Shown: piece by piece, positions 55,024 to 64,000 of the stretch
How positions within the stretch are numbered: the stretch's first letter is position 1
How the letters are laid out: each line of letters opens with the position of its first letter
Source: Siphonodentalium dalli
Lineage: Eukaryota; Mollusca; Scaphopoda; Gadilida; Siphonodentaliidae
Assembly (NCBI GenBank): GCA_032622095.1
Contig: CP136069.1
Coordinates: forward strand, 32,216,194-32,280,193
Length of the DNA: 64,000 nucleotides
Reading direction: 5' to 3'
Translations under genes and position numbers: made by a program
Notes under the pieces: generated by a model
Seen by the model: only the letters and a program-made list of their open reading frames with translations
What the model was told of the DNA's origin: nothing
Databases searched by the model: none

Positions 55024-55676
55024 GCCGAGGCATCAATAATTTGAGTTTAGATCAGTTCATTCGAAAAGTGGGGGATCAATAAAATTAGTGGCCTAGTCGA
55101 AGGTAAACTACCCATATTATAGGTAATTGCGCAAACTATACCCGATATATACATTTCTACATATCTATATATCTACGTATCTATATAGGCGGTGAGTTAA
55201 TCATAACAGTCACAGCGAAGATATTCTGAAGAATAAGTATAACACTCATATTTCTGTGATGACTGTATTTTGTGAAAAGATTGGTCACACTATTCTCATC
55301 GCATTCTAACATCCAATCATTAAGTATAATCAGGGTCGGGGTGTTCACATCAAACGCACTTATGTCAGGTATTCCTTCGTGGAATCGGACTACTTTCTTT
55401 AACGCTTCATACCCAGGTTGTGTTCACTAAAACACCAATATATAACAGACGGCAGTGGGTTAATCATAACAGTCGCATTGTGAATTAATCTAGATACGAA
55501 GTGCGTCTTCCCGCAAGTGCTAGGCCCTGCAGCTATAGCAGTGAAGGGGTGTTTAAACCTCGGTTCATTAACCGATATCCCGTGATGCATTATAGCGAGT
55601 GAAATAGTTCGATTAAAGCACCGCCTTATATCAATAATTTTACATCCATCCGTCGCTTAATGCTAAAACACACACA
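55024..55676. repeat. 653-bp direct repeat, copy R1
   Basis: Starts GCCGAGGCATCAATAAT. The next copy starts at 55677, and a third, partial copy at 56330 forms the outer right TIR, each offset by 653 bp. R1 and R2 look nearly identical, while R3 is more diverged, so the R1/R2 duplication is younger. Confidence 0.9.
55189..55590 (-). pseudogene. Packaging-ATPase-like remnant (P-loop NTPase), copy 1, frameshifted
   Basis: An N-terminal piece of 63 codons (55590 down to a stop at 55399-55401) carries a Walker A loop, GPSTCGKT, after HPFTA, then VIYWCFSEH. Past the stop a shifted frame continues with EGIPDISAFD, a Walker B-like LIILND and the segment TKYSHHRNMSVILILQN. Together these are typical of the DNA-packaging ATPases of Polintons and related virus-like elements. 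The frame break and the truncation at the GTTATGATTAAC junction near 55190-55202 show it is dead. A complete protein of this class is several times longer. The start at 55590 is only the first Met in the remnant. Confidence 0.7.
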
Positions 55677-56329
55677 GCCGAGGAATCAATAATCGGAATT
55701 TAGATCAGTTCATTCGAAAAGTGGGGGATCAATAAAATTAGTGGCCTAGTCGAAGGTAAACTACCCATATTATAGGTAATTGCGCAAACTATACCCGATA
55801 TATACATTTCTACATATCTATATATCTACGTATCTATATAGGCGGTGAGTTAATCATAACAGTCACAGCGAAGATATTCTGAAGAATAAGTATAACACTC
55901 ATATTTCTGTGATGACTGTATTTTGTGAAAAGATTGGTCACACTATTCTCATCGCATTCTAACATCCAATCATTAAGTATAATCAGGGTCGGGGTGTTCA
56001 CATCAAACGCACTTATGTCAGGTATTCCTTCGTGGAATCGGACTACTTTCTTTAACGCTTCATACCCAGGTTGTGTTCACTAAAACACCAATATATAACA
56101 GACGGCAGTGGGTTAATCATAACAGTCGCATTGTGAATTAATCTAGATACGAAGTGCGTCTTCCCGCAAGTGCTAGGCCCTGCAGCTATAGCAGTGAAGG
56201 GGTGTTTAAACCTCGGTTCATTAACCGATATCCCGTGATGCATTATAGCGAGTGAAATAGTTCGATTAAAGCACCGCCTTATATCAATAATTTTACACCC
56301 ATCCGTCGCTTAATACTAAAACACACCCA
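55677..56329. repeat. 653-bp direct repeat, copy R2
   Basis: Near-identical to R1, including the ATPase fragment and its frameshift. Shows GCCGAGGAATC at its start where R1 and R3 show GCCGAGGCATC. Confidence 0.9.
55842..56243 (-). pseudogene. Packaging-ATPase-like remnant, copy 2, frameshifted
   Basis: Copy of the remnant at 55189-55590 inside direct repeat R2. The N-terminal 63-codon piece (56243 to 56052) encodes the same peptide and carries the same Walker A loop, stop and frame break, so the gene was already broken when the 653-bp unit duplicated. Confidence 0.7.
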
Positions 56330-56621
56330 GCCGAGGCATCAATAATTGGAATTTAGATCAGTTCATTCGAAAAGTAGGGGATCAATAAAATTAGTGGACT
56401 AGTCGAAGGTAAACTACCCGTATTATAGGTAATTGCGTAAACTGTACCCTATATCTACGTATCTATATATCTACGTATCTACGTATCTATATATCTACAT
56501 ATCTATATAACTACTTATTTAATTATATATAGGGATTAAAACAATATCGATTTTATTTTCCTCCTCCTCCACACAACCCTCACTCAAATATTGTAGTCCA
56601 ATAATGCGCACTATAACTACT
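56241..56621. repeat. Right TIR of the Polinton-like element
   Basis: Begins CATTATAGCGAGTGAAATAG and ends GCGCACTATAACTACT. Pairs along its length with the left TIR with scattered mismatches. Confidence 0.88.
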
Positions 56622-56627
56622 CATATA
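56622..56627. other. Target site duplication CATATA, right
   Basis: Six bases immediately after CTATAACTACT. The flank then continues TAAGAGAATGCATTGG exactly as in the empty site at 57320. Confidence 0.9.
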
Positions 56628-57126
56628 TAAGAGAATGCATTGGCCTAACAATTTGTTTTTAATTTTTAATAATTGTTAAAGTATGTAAGAAATAATGAAA
56701 AGAATGATGAACTTTTTAAAAAAGAATGTAAGAAATTTGACAAATATTGTCCTAAAAAATCCTTGATTTAATCTCTTCTTGATTTCGGCCAACGACCGAG
56801 TTTGATGCTGATTTATAGCGTTGTGGCGAAACAAATGGGCAATGTATTCTGGGTGAGACTCTAGCAGGTTTTAATATAAATAAGGGGGGAACAATATCTA
56901 TAGAACAAATATAACTTTCTTTGATAACAGTTTCTGGCAAGCAAAGAATTGAGTCATCCTATATTTGAACTAATGTATAGTAACAAAACAATGAATTTCA
57001 ATATAAAACTAATCTTAGTGTGCCAATTATGTAGCAACCACAAGCAACTTGTCCATATATATGGAATTATTCCTTGCACCCATGAGGAGTGTTTGCTGGT
57101 GTGGGGAAATTTAGCACAACTGGTAC
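56628..57126. repeat. Right fragment of duplicated unit, copy 1
   Basis: Continues the unit interrupted by the element: TAAGAGAATGCATTGG, an A/T-rich stretch, TTGATTTCGGCCAACGACCG and GTGTGGGGAAATTTAGCAC. It matches 57320-57932. A 62-codon minus frame (56752-56940) is shared with copy 2 but has no recognisable domain. Confidence 0.88.
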
Positions 57127-57932
57127 TTGCCGATCGATAATATATAAAACGTCCCATGTGGTGAAGTTATATTTTCTTCAACATTCCACGAGTGTATTAT
57201 AATCACCCGGTTCACAAATGGGCTTACTCATGACTGTATTGACCAACATATTTTTGTTTTACCCTGTGCCAATGCATTCTCTTGTATATGCGAGTCGACC
57301 ATAGGTCGCTTCGCATATATAAGAGAATGCATTGGCCTAACAATTTTTTTCAATTTTTTATAATTGTTAAAGAATGTAAGAAATAATGAAAAGAATGATG
57401 AACTTTTTTTAAAGAATGGAAGAAATAATGACAAAAAAATGATAAAAATTGAGAAGAATGTCAGAAAAATTGAAAAAGAATGTAAGAAATTTGACAAATA
57501 CTGTCCTAAAAAATCCTTGATTTAATCTCTTCTTGATTTCGGCCAATGACCGAGTTTGATGCTGATGTATAGCGTTTTGGCGAAACAAATGGGCAATGTA
57601 TTCTGGGTGAGACTCTAGCAGGTTTTACTATAAATAAGGGGGGAACAATATCTATAGAACATATATAACTTTCTTTGATAACAGTTTCTGGCAAGCAAAG
57701 AATTGAGTCATCCTATATTTGAACTAATGTATAGTATTGTTTTCTACTAGTAGAACAATGAATTTCAATATAAAACTAATCACATACTGATAATTGGAAA
57801 GCAAACTACATCTTATTGTGCCAATTATGTAGCAACCATAAGAAACTTGTTCGTATATCTGAAATTATTCATTGCACCCATGAGGAGTGTTTGCTTGTGT
57901 GGGGAAATTTAGCAACTGAGAACAACTGGTAC
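57127..57932. repeat. Duplicated unit, copy 2, with preserved empty site
   Basis: Uninterrupted copy of 53848-54036 plus 56628-57126. It carries extra purine-rich sequence (GAATG/AAAAT-type, about 57390-57490) and a longer segment near 57735-57810 that copy 1 lacks. Single CATATA at 57314-57319. The 32-bp satellite begins within about ten bases of its end. Confidence 0.88.
57269..57335. repeat. 67-bp palindrome (32-bp arms, 3-nt loop) at the empty site
   Basis: Left arm 57269-57300 (CCAATGCATTCTCTTGTATA then TGCGAGTCGACC), loop ATA, right arm 57304-57335 (GGTCGCTTCGCATATATAAG then AGAATGCATTGG). The arms are complementary except for about three positions. In copy 1 the left arm is 53986-54017 and the right arm is split by the 2,585-bp insertion. 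Confidence 0.93.
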
Positions 57933-57940
57933 AACAGCTG

Positions 57941-60900
57941 TCATAATTCCTACCAACCATGCATGAGATAGATTATGATTCATACCAACTATGCATGAGA
58001 TGGATTATGATTCCTACCAACCATGCATGAGATAGATTATGATTCCTACCAACCATGCATGAGATAGATTATGATTCCTACCAACCATGCATGAGATGGA
58101 TTATGATTCCTACCAACCATGCATGAGATAGATTATGATTCCTACCAACCATGCATGAGATGGATTATGATTCCTACCAACCATGCATGAGATGGATTAT
58201 GATTCCTACCAACCATGCATGAGATGGATTATGATTCCTACCAACCACGCATGAGATAGATTATGATTCATACCAACCATGCATGAGATAGATTATGATT
58301 CCTACCAACCATGCATGAGGTGGATTATGATTCCTACCAACCATGCATGAGATGGATTATGATTCATACCAACCATGCATGAGATGGATTATGCTTCCTA
58401 CCAACCATGCATGAGATAGATTATGATTCATACCAACCATGCATGAGATGGATTATGATTCCTACCAACCATGCATGAGATAGATTATGATTCCTACCAA
58501 CCATGCATGAGATAGATTATGATTCCTACCAACCATGCATGAGGTGGATTATGATTCCTACCAACCATGCATGAGATGGATTATGATTCCTACCAACCAT
58601 GCATGAGATAGATTATGATTCCTACCAACCATGCATGAGATGGATTATGATTCCTACCAACCATGCATGAGATGGATTATGATTCCTACCAACCATGCAT
58701 GAGATGGATTATGATTCCTACCAACCATGCATGAGATAGATTATGATTCCTACCAACCATGCATGAGATAGATTATGATTCATACCAACCATGCATGAGA
58801 TAGATGAGATAGATTATGATTCATACCAACCATGCATGAGATGGATTATGATTCCTACCAACCATGCATGAGATAGATTATGATTCCTACCAACCATGCA
58901 TGAGATGGATTATGATTCATACCAACCATGCATGAGATGGATTATGATTCAAACCAACCATGCATGAGATGGATTATGATTCCTACCCACCATGCATGAG
59001 ATGGATTATGATTCATACCAACCATGCATGAGATAGATTATGATTCCTACCAACCATGCATGAGATAGATTATGATTCATACCAACCATGCATGAGATAG
59101 ATTATGATTCCTACCAACCATGCATGAGATAGATTATGATTCATACCAACCATGCATGAGATGGATTATGATTCATACCAACCATGCATGAGATGGATTA
59201 TGATTCCTACCAACCATGCATGAGATGGATTATGATTCCTACCCACCATGCATGAGATGGATTATGATTCCTACCAACCATGCATGAGATAGATTATGAT
59301 TCATACCAACCATGCATGAGATATATTATGATTCATACCAACCATGCATGAGATATATTATGATTCCTACCCACCATGCATGAGATGGATTATGATTCAT
59401 ACCAACCATGCATGAGATAGATTATGATTCATACCAACCATGCATGAGATAGATTATGATTCCTACCAACCATGCATGAGATAGATTATGATTCATACCA
59501 ACCATGCATGAGATGGATTATGATTCATACCAACCATGCATGAGATGGATTATGATTCCTACCAACCATGCATGAGATAGATTATGATTCATACCAACCA
59601 TGCATGAGATAGATTATGATTCATACCAACCATGCATGAGATGGATTATGATTCCTACCAACCATGCATGAGATGGATTATGATTCCTACCCACCATGCA
59701 TGAGATAGATTATGATTCCTACCCACCATGCATGAGATAGATTATGATTCATACCAACCATGCATGAGATGGATTATGATTCATACCAACCATGCATGAG
59801 ATGGATTATGATTCATACCAACCATGCATGAGATGGATTATGATTCCTACCAACCATGCATGAGATAGATTATGATTCATACCAACCATGCATGAGATGG
59901 ATTATGATTCCTACCAACCATGCATGAGATGGATTATGATTCATACCAACCATGCATGAGATGGATTATGATTCATACCAACCATGCATGAGATAGATTA
60001 TGATTCATACCAACCATGCATGAGATGGATTATGATTCATACCAACCATGCATGAGATGGATTATGATTCATACCAACCATGCAGAGATGGATTATGATT
60101 CCTACCAACCATGCATGAGATAGATTATGATTCCTACCCACCATGCATGAGATGGATTATGATTCATACCAACCATGCATGAGATGGATTATGATTCCTA
60201 CCAACCATGCATGAGATGGATTATGATTCCTACCAACCATGCATGAGATGGATTATGATTCCTGCCAACCATGCATGAGATAGATTATGATTCCTACCAA
60301 CCATGCATGAGATGGATTATGATTCCTACCAACCATGCATGAGATAGATTATGATTCATACCAACCATGCATGAGGTGGATTATGATTCCTACCAACCAT
60401 GCATGAGATAGATTATGATTCCTACCAACCATGCATGAGATAGATTATGATTCATACCAACCATGCATGAGATGGATTATGATTCCTACCAACCATGCAT
60501 GAGATAGATTATGATTCATACCAACCATGCATGAGGTGGATTATGATTCCTACCAACCATGCATGAGATGGATTATGATTCATACCAACCATGCATGAGA
60601 TGGATTATGCTTCCTACCAACCATGCATGAGATAGATTATGATTCATACCAACCATGCATGAGATGGATTATGATTCCTTCCAACCATGCATGAGATAGA
60701 TTATGATTCCTACCAACCATGCATGAGATAGATTATGATTCCTACCAACCATGCATGAGGTGGATTATGATTCCTACCAACCATGCATGAGATGGATTAT
60801 GATTCCTACCAACCATGCATGAGATAGATTATGATTCCTACCAACCATGCATGAGATGGATTATGATTCCTACCAACCATGCATGAGATGGATTATGATT

Positions 60901-62862
60901 CCTACCAACCATGCATGAGATGGATTATGATTCCTACCAACCATGCATGAGATAGATTATGATTCCTACCAACCATGCATGAGATAGATTATGATTCATA
61001 CCAACCATGCATGAGATAGATGAGATAGATTATGATTCATACCAACCATGCATGAGATAGATTATGATTCCTACCAACCATGCATGAGATGGATTATGAT
61101 TCATACCAACCATGCATGAGATGGATTATGATTCCTACCAACCATGCATGAGATGGATTATGATTCCTACCAACCATGCATGAGATGGATTATGATTCAT
61201 ACCAACCATGCATGAGATAGATTATGATTCCTACCAACCATGCATGAGATGGATTATGATTCATACCAACCATGCATGAGATGGATTATGATTCCTACCA
61301 ACCATGCATGAGATAGATTATGATTCATACCAACCATGCATGAGATGGATTATGATTCCTACCAACCATGCATGAGATGGATTATGATTCCTACCAACCA
61401 TGCATGAGATGGATTATGATTCCTACCAACCATGCATGAGATAGATTATGATTCCTACCAACCATGCATGAGATAGATTATGATTCCTACCAACCATGCA
61501 TGAGATGGATTATGATTCCTACCAACCATGCATGAGATGGATTATGATTCCTACCAACCATGCATGAGATGGATTATGATTCCTACCAACCATGCATGAG
61601 ATAGATTATGATTCCTACCAACCATGCATGAGATAGATTATGATTCATACCAACCATGCATGAGATGGATTATGATTCCTACCAACCATGCATGAGATGG
61701 ATTATGATTCCTACCAACCATGCATGAGATGGATTATGATTCCTACCAACCATGCATGAGATAGATTATGATTCCTACCAACCATGCATGAGATGGATTA
61801 TGATTCATACCAACCATGCATGAGATGGATTATGATTCCTACCAACCATGCATGAGATGGATTATGATTCATACCAACCATGCATGAGATGGATTATGAT
61901 TCATACCAACCATGCATGAGATGGATTATGATTCATACCAACCATGCATGAGATGGATTATGATTCATACCAACCATGCATGAGATGGATTATGATTCCT
62001 ACCAACCATGCATGAGATGGATTATGATTCATACCAACCATGCATGAGATGGATTATGATTCCTACCAACCATGCATGAGATAGATTATGATTCATACCA
62101 ACCATGCATGAGATGGATTATGATTCCTACCAACCATGCATGAGATAGATTATGATTCCTACCAACCATGCATGAGATGGATTATGATTCCTACCAACCA
62201 TGCATGAGATAGATTATGATTCATACCAACCATGCATGAGATAGATTATGATTCATACCAACCATGCATGAGATAGATTATGATTCCTACCAACCATGCA
62301 TGAGATGGATTATGATTCACACCAACCGTGCATGAGATGGATTATGATTCATACCAACCATGCATGAGATGGATTATGATTCCTACCAACCATGCATGAG
62401 ATGGATTATGATTCCTACCAACCATGCATGAGATAGATTATGATTCCTAACAACCATGCTTGAGATGGATTATGATTCATACCAACCATGCATGAGATAG
62501 ATTATGATTCATACCAACCATGCATGAGATAGATTATGATTCATACCAACCATGCATGAGATAGATTATGATTCATACCAACCATGCATGAGATAGATTA
62601 TGATTCCTACCAACCATGCATGAGATGGATTATGATTCATACCAACCATGCATGAGATGGATTATGATTCATACCAACCATGCATGAGATGGATTATGAT
62701 TCCTACCAACCATGCATGAGATGGATTATGATTCCTACCAACCATGCATGAGATAGATTATGATTCCTAACAACCATGCATGAGATGGATTATGATTCCT
62801 ACCAACCATGCATGAGATGGATTATGATTCCTACCAACCATGCATGAGATGGATTATGATTC
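57941..62862. repeat. 32-bp satellite array, about 153 monomers
   Basis: Monomer built on CCAACCATGCATGAGAT, then A/G, then GATTATGATTC, then C/A, then TA, with an exact 32-bp period. Each monomer contains the 8-bp palindrome CATGCATG. Two nearly independent binary sites (AGATA/AGATG and TTCCTA/TTCATA) give four main monomer types. Rare markers show larger duplications: GCTTCC at 58393/60609 and an extra GATGAGATA at about 58800/61016, both offset 2,216 bp, and CCTAACAACC at 62445/62765, offset 320 bp. The array is unrelated in sequence to the 36-bp satellite, and both ends lie in the window. Confidence 0.98.
58290..58900. repeat. Block of the 32-bp array duplicated at +2,216 bp
   Basis: GAGGTGG at 58317 and 58541, GCTTCC near 58393 and the 10-base extra near 58800 recur in the same order at 60533, 60757, 60609 and about 61016. 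The offset is not a multiple of 32, because of the extra-base monomer and a one-base deletion near 60086. Confidence 0.85.
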
Positions 62863-63750
62863 TGGAATTATATTGACGATTACGATTCTTCGCGTGTACT
62901 GTAGCAGGATTTAAAATGGAAATGTGTCAAAAATTATACCAAGAAGGACTGAAAATTACACATATCAACGATTTACTTCTCGGAATTCCCGATACCTCAA
63001 ATAGAAGAAACAAAATTATCTTCAAAATAGTCCATCGATATATAACAGAGACTAAACGATTCGAAGTCGGATAATCAAACGCATTTCAGAATAGCCACAA
63101 AAAAGCAAATTAGTCACAAAATCGGTTTTGGCACATCCCAATCCAAACCCCAAACCCACTCATTTGTAAATGTAAATATGTTTAATCTATATATGATTTT
63201 GAATCTTTCCTTCGCCATTTTGTATGAATAAAATTATTGTAAACAGGGAGAGGGGCAAAGTAAATTTTGTAACTTGTCCCCAATCCATTTTGTATTATTC
63301 GATATACAAATAAAATATGTTTAAAGTAAAGTACCGAATATCTTGTTATCAATGTCTATATAATTATACCAACAGTAACACTTTTGAGGTGATTGAATTT
63401 GAATAGAAATACTTTCGGAGTCAGACAGGTGTGCGTGCCTTTAACCAAATTAATTACCAACGGTTATAATGAATGTGCTGATAGGCGGGCAGTGAAGTCT
63501 TAAATGTTTCGCAATGTACAGTTTGACTGTGTTCTCATTCGGAATACTTCTCAAAATACAGCTGGAAATGACAAACGTGATAAAGGTACAAATGCCCCCA
63601 TTATGTACACCTTTGACTTCACTATTGGCATTGTAGAGTAAGATAAACCATCATTGTCTATATAACTGCACATATACACATGTACCTTATTATATAATAT
63701 ATGGACCAAGACGATATGTTGTAGTATAATTCTTTGTTGTGGACATACAG
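62863..63750. other. Non-coding stretch with two polyadenylation-like signals
   Basis: No gene seen. AATAAA occurs at 63227-63232 and 63309-63314, each shortly after CCATTTTGTAT, a short imperfect duplication on the + strand. It could be a retroposon tail or an unused 3-prime-end signal in an intron. Minus frames at 63551-63793 and 63658-63861 run antisense to the candidate exon and look spurious. Confidence 0.5.
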
Positions 63751-64000
63751 GCACGATGTACCCAAACAGCTGCAGTCTGCACGTGCGTTGCACGACCCAA
63801 TGGTGTGACTACACACATTGTGGACATCAACTGGGGTATTGTAATCAGAGTTGCTGGTCATTGCATGATATGTTAATAATGTTTCTCCACAAGGCCAACA
63901 CTGATATTATTTGCAGGCAACTGAACATATTACAACTAGCAGTGACAACTACATGTATTCGCGCTGCTACAGAAATTCATCGCAAGATACACTGTACCTA
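63751..64000 (+). CDS. Candidate cysteine-rich exon, open at right edge (partial)
   Basis: After GTTGTGGACATACAG (acceptor, ending 63750) a + frame, phase 1 at its start, stays open to the window end, about 83 codons. The peptide begins TMYPNSC and has six cysteines spaced C-x5-C-x4-C-x4-C-x6-C-x3-C (last in NQSCW at 63852), then three more spread to the end. The phase matches the donor at 49732, and junction bases A plus GC encode Ser. I recognise no family. The dense cysteines stop near 63857 and no convincing donor follows, so the true exon end is unknown and the part after about 63870 may be intron. An ATG at 63756 exists, but the splice reading is preferred. Confidence 0.4.

Larger units (their letters stand above)
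54037..56621. mobile_element. Polinton/Maverick-like non-autonomous element, 2,585 bp
   Basis: The ends read AGTATTATAGTGCGC and, inverted, AGTAGTTATAGTGCGC. The target CATATA is duplicated at 54031-54036 and 56622-56627, and an uninserted site with a single CATATA is present at 57314-57319. TIRs are 54037-54429 and 56241-56621. Six-base target duplications and TIRs of hundreds of bases starting with AG are known Polinton traits, and the interior has packaging-ATPase-like fragments. Autonomous Polintons are about 15-20 kb, so this is a heavily deleted derivative. The interior is rearranged: a direct repeat of about 309 bp on the left, a 653-bp direct repeat on the right, the two halves mutually inverted, and about 340 bp of unique centre. 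Family assignment is inference. Confidence 0.8.
49732..63750 (+). other. Candidate 14-kb phase-1 intron
   Basis: If the exon at 49567-49731 joins the open cysteine-rich frame after the CAG at 63748-63750, the intron is 14,019 bp. It begins GTGAGTAA and ends GTTGTGGACATACAG. Both ends are phase 1: the single A left by the first exon plus GC from the second makes a serine codon. Repeats and transposable-element remnants account for much of the interior, with no other coding exon recognised. Joining the two exons is inference. Confidence 0.4.

Noticed and set aside
57228-57497. 89-codon minus frame rich in Phe, Leu and Ser
   Set aside because: It is the complement of a low-complexity purine-rich insertion present only in copy 2.
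56752-57694. Matching 62-codon minus frames at 56752-56940 and 57506-57694
   Set aside because: They are copies because the DNA unit is duplicated. Amino-acid changes are as frequent as expected without selection and nothing is recognisable.
63551-63861. Two minus frames of 80 and 67 codons at the right end
   Set aside because: They are antisense to the cysteine-rich + frame, which has an acceptor and a phase match. The minus frames show no domain.

Overview
The window looks like metazoan nuclear DNA. The evidence is spliced cysteine-rich exons on the + strand, several terminal-inverted-repeat (TIR) DNA elements, a Polinton/Maverick-like remnant and two very large tandem arrays. A marine invertebrate, perhaps a bivalve mollusc, is a reasonable guess from this style of genome, but no base in the window proves it. 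No operons, rRNA, tRNA or CRISPR were seen.

Layout. (1) Bases 1-49345 are one uninterrupted 36-bp satellite array, about 1,370 monomers, entering from beyond the left edge. It is built from several monomer types and from nested duplications of 0.5 to about 11 kb. (2) 49346-49515 is a short edge array of a 42-bp derivative of the same monomer. (3) 49567-49731 is a probable internal exon with phase-1 boundaries and seven cysteines. (4) 49732-63750 would be a 14-kb phase-1 intron if the open cysteine-rich frame starting at 63751 belongs to the same gene. That interval holds a 465-bp TA-flanked MITE, a 146-bp foldback hairpin, a roughly 600-bp long-TIR element, and a tandemly duplicated 0.7-0.8 kb unit. 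One copy of this unit carries a 2,585-bp Polinton-like insertion. (5) 57941-62862 is a second satellite, of 32-bp period and about 153 monomers. (6) 63751-64000 is the start of the second cysteine-rich exon, open to the right edge.

The clearest mechanistic story is at 53848-57932. A 32-bp-armed palindrome exists intact in the right-hand copy of a duplication and is interrupted in the left-hand copy. The interrupting element starts AGTA and ends TACT, has TIRs of about 380-390 bp, and is flanked by a perfect 6-bp CATATA duplication. The intact copy is therefore a preserved empty site. Inside the element, on the minus strand, are two copies of a frameshifted packaging-ATPase-like fragment, and a short third piece lies on the plus strand.

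Open reading frames of up to 3,151 codons run through the 36-bp array, but 36 is a multiple of three, so frames on both strands stay open by arithmetic. The substitutions are not biased to synonymous sites. I do not annotate these as genes. The likely coding content is limited to the two cysteine-rich exons plus dead ATPase fragments.
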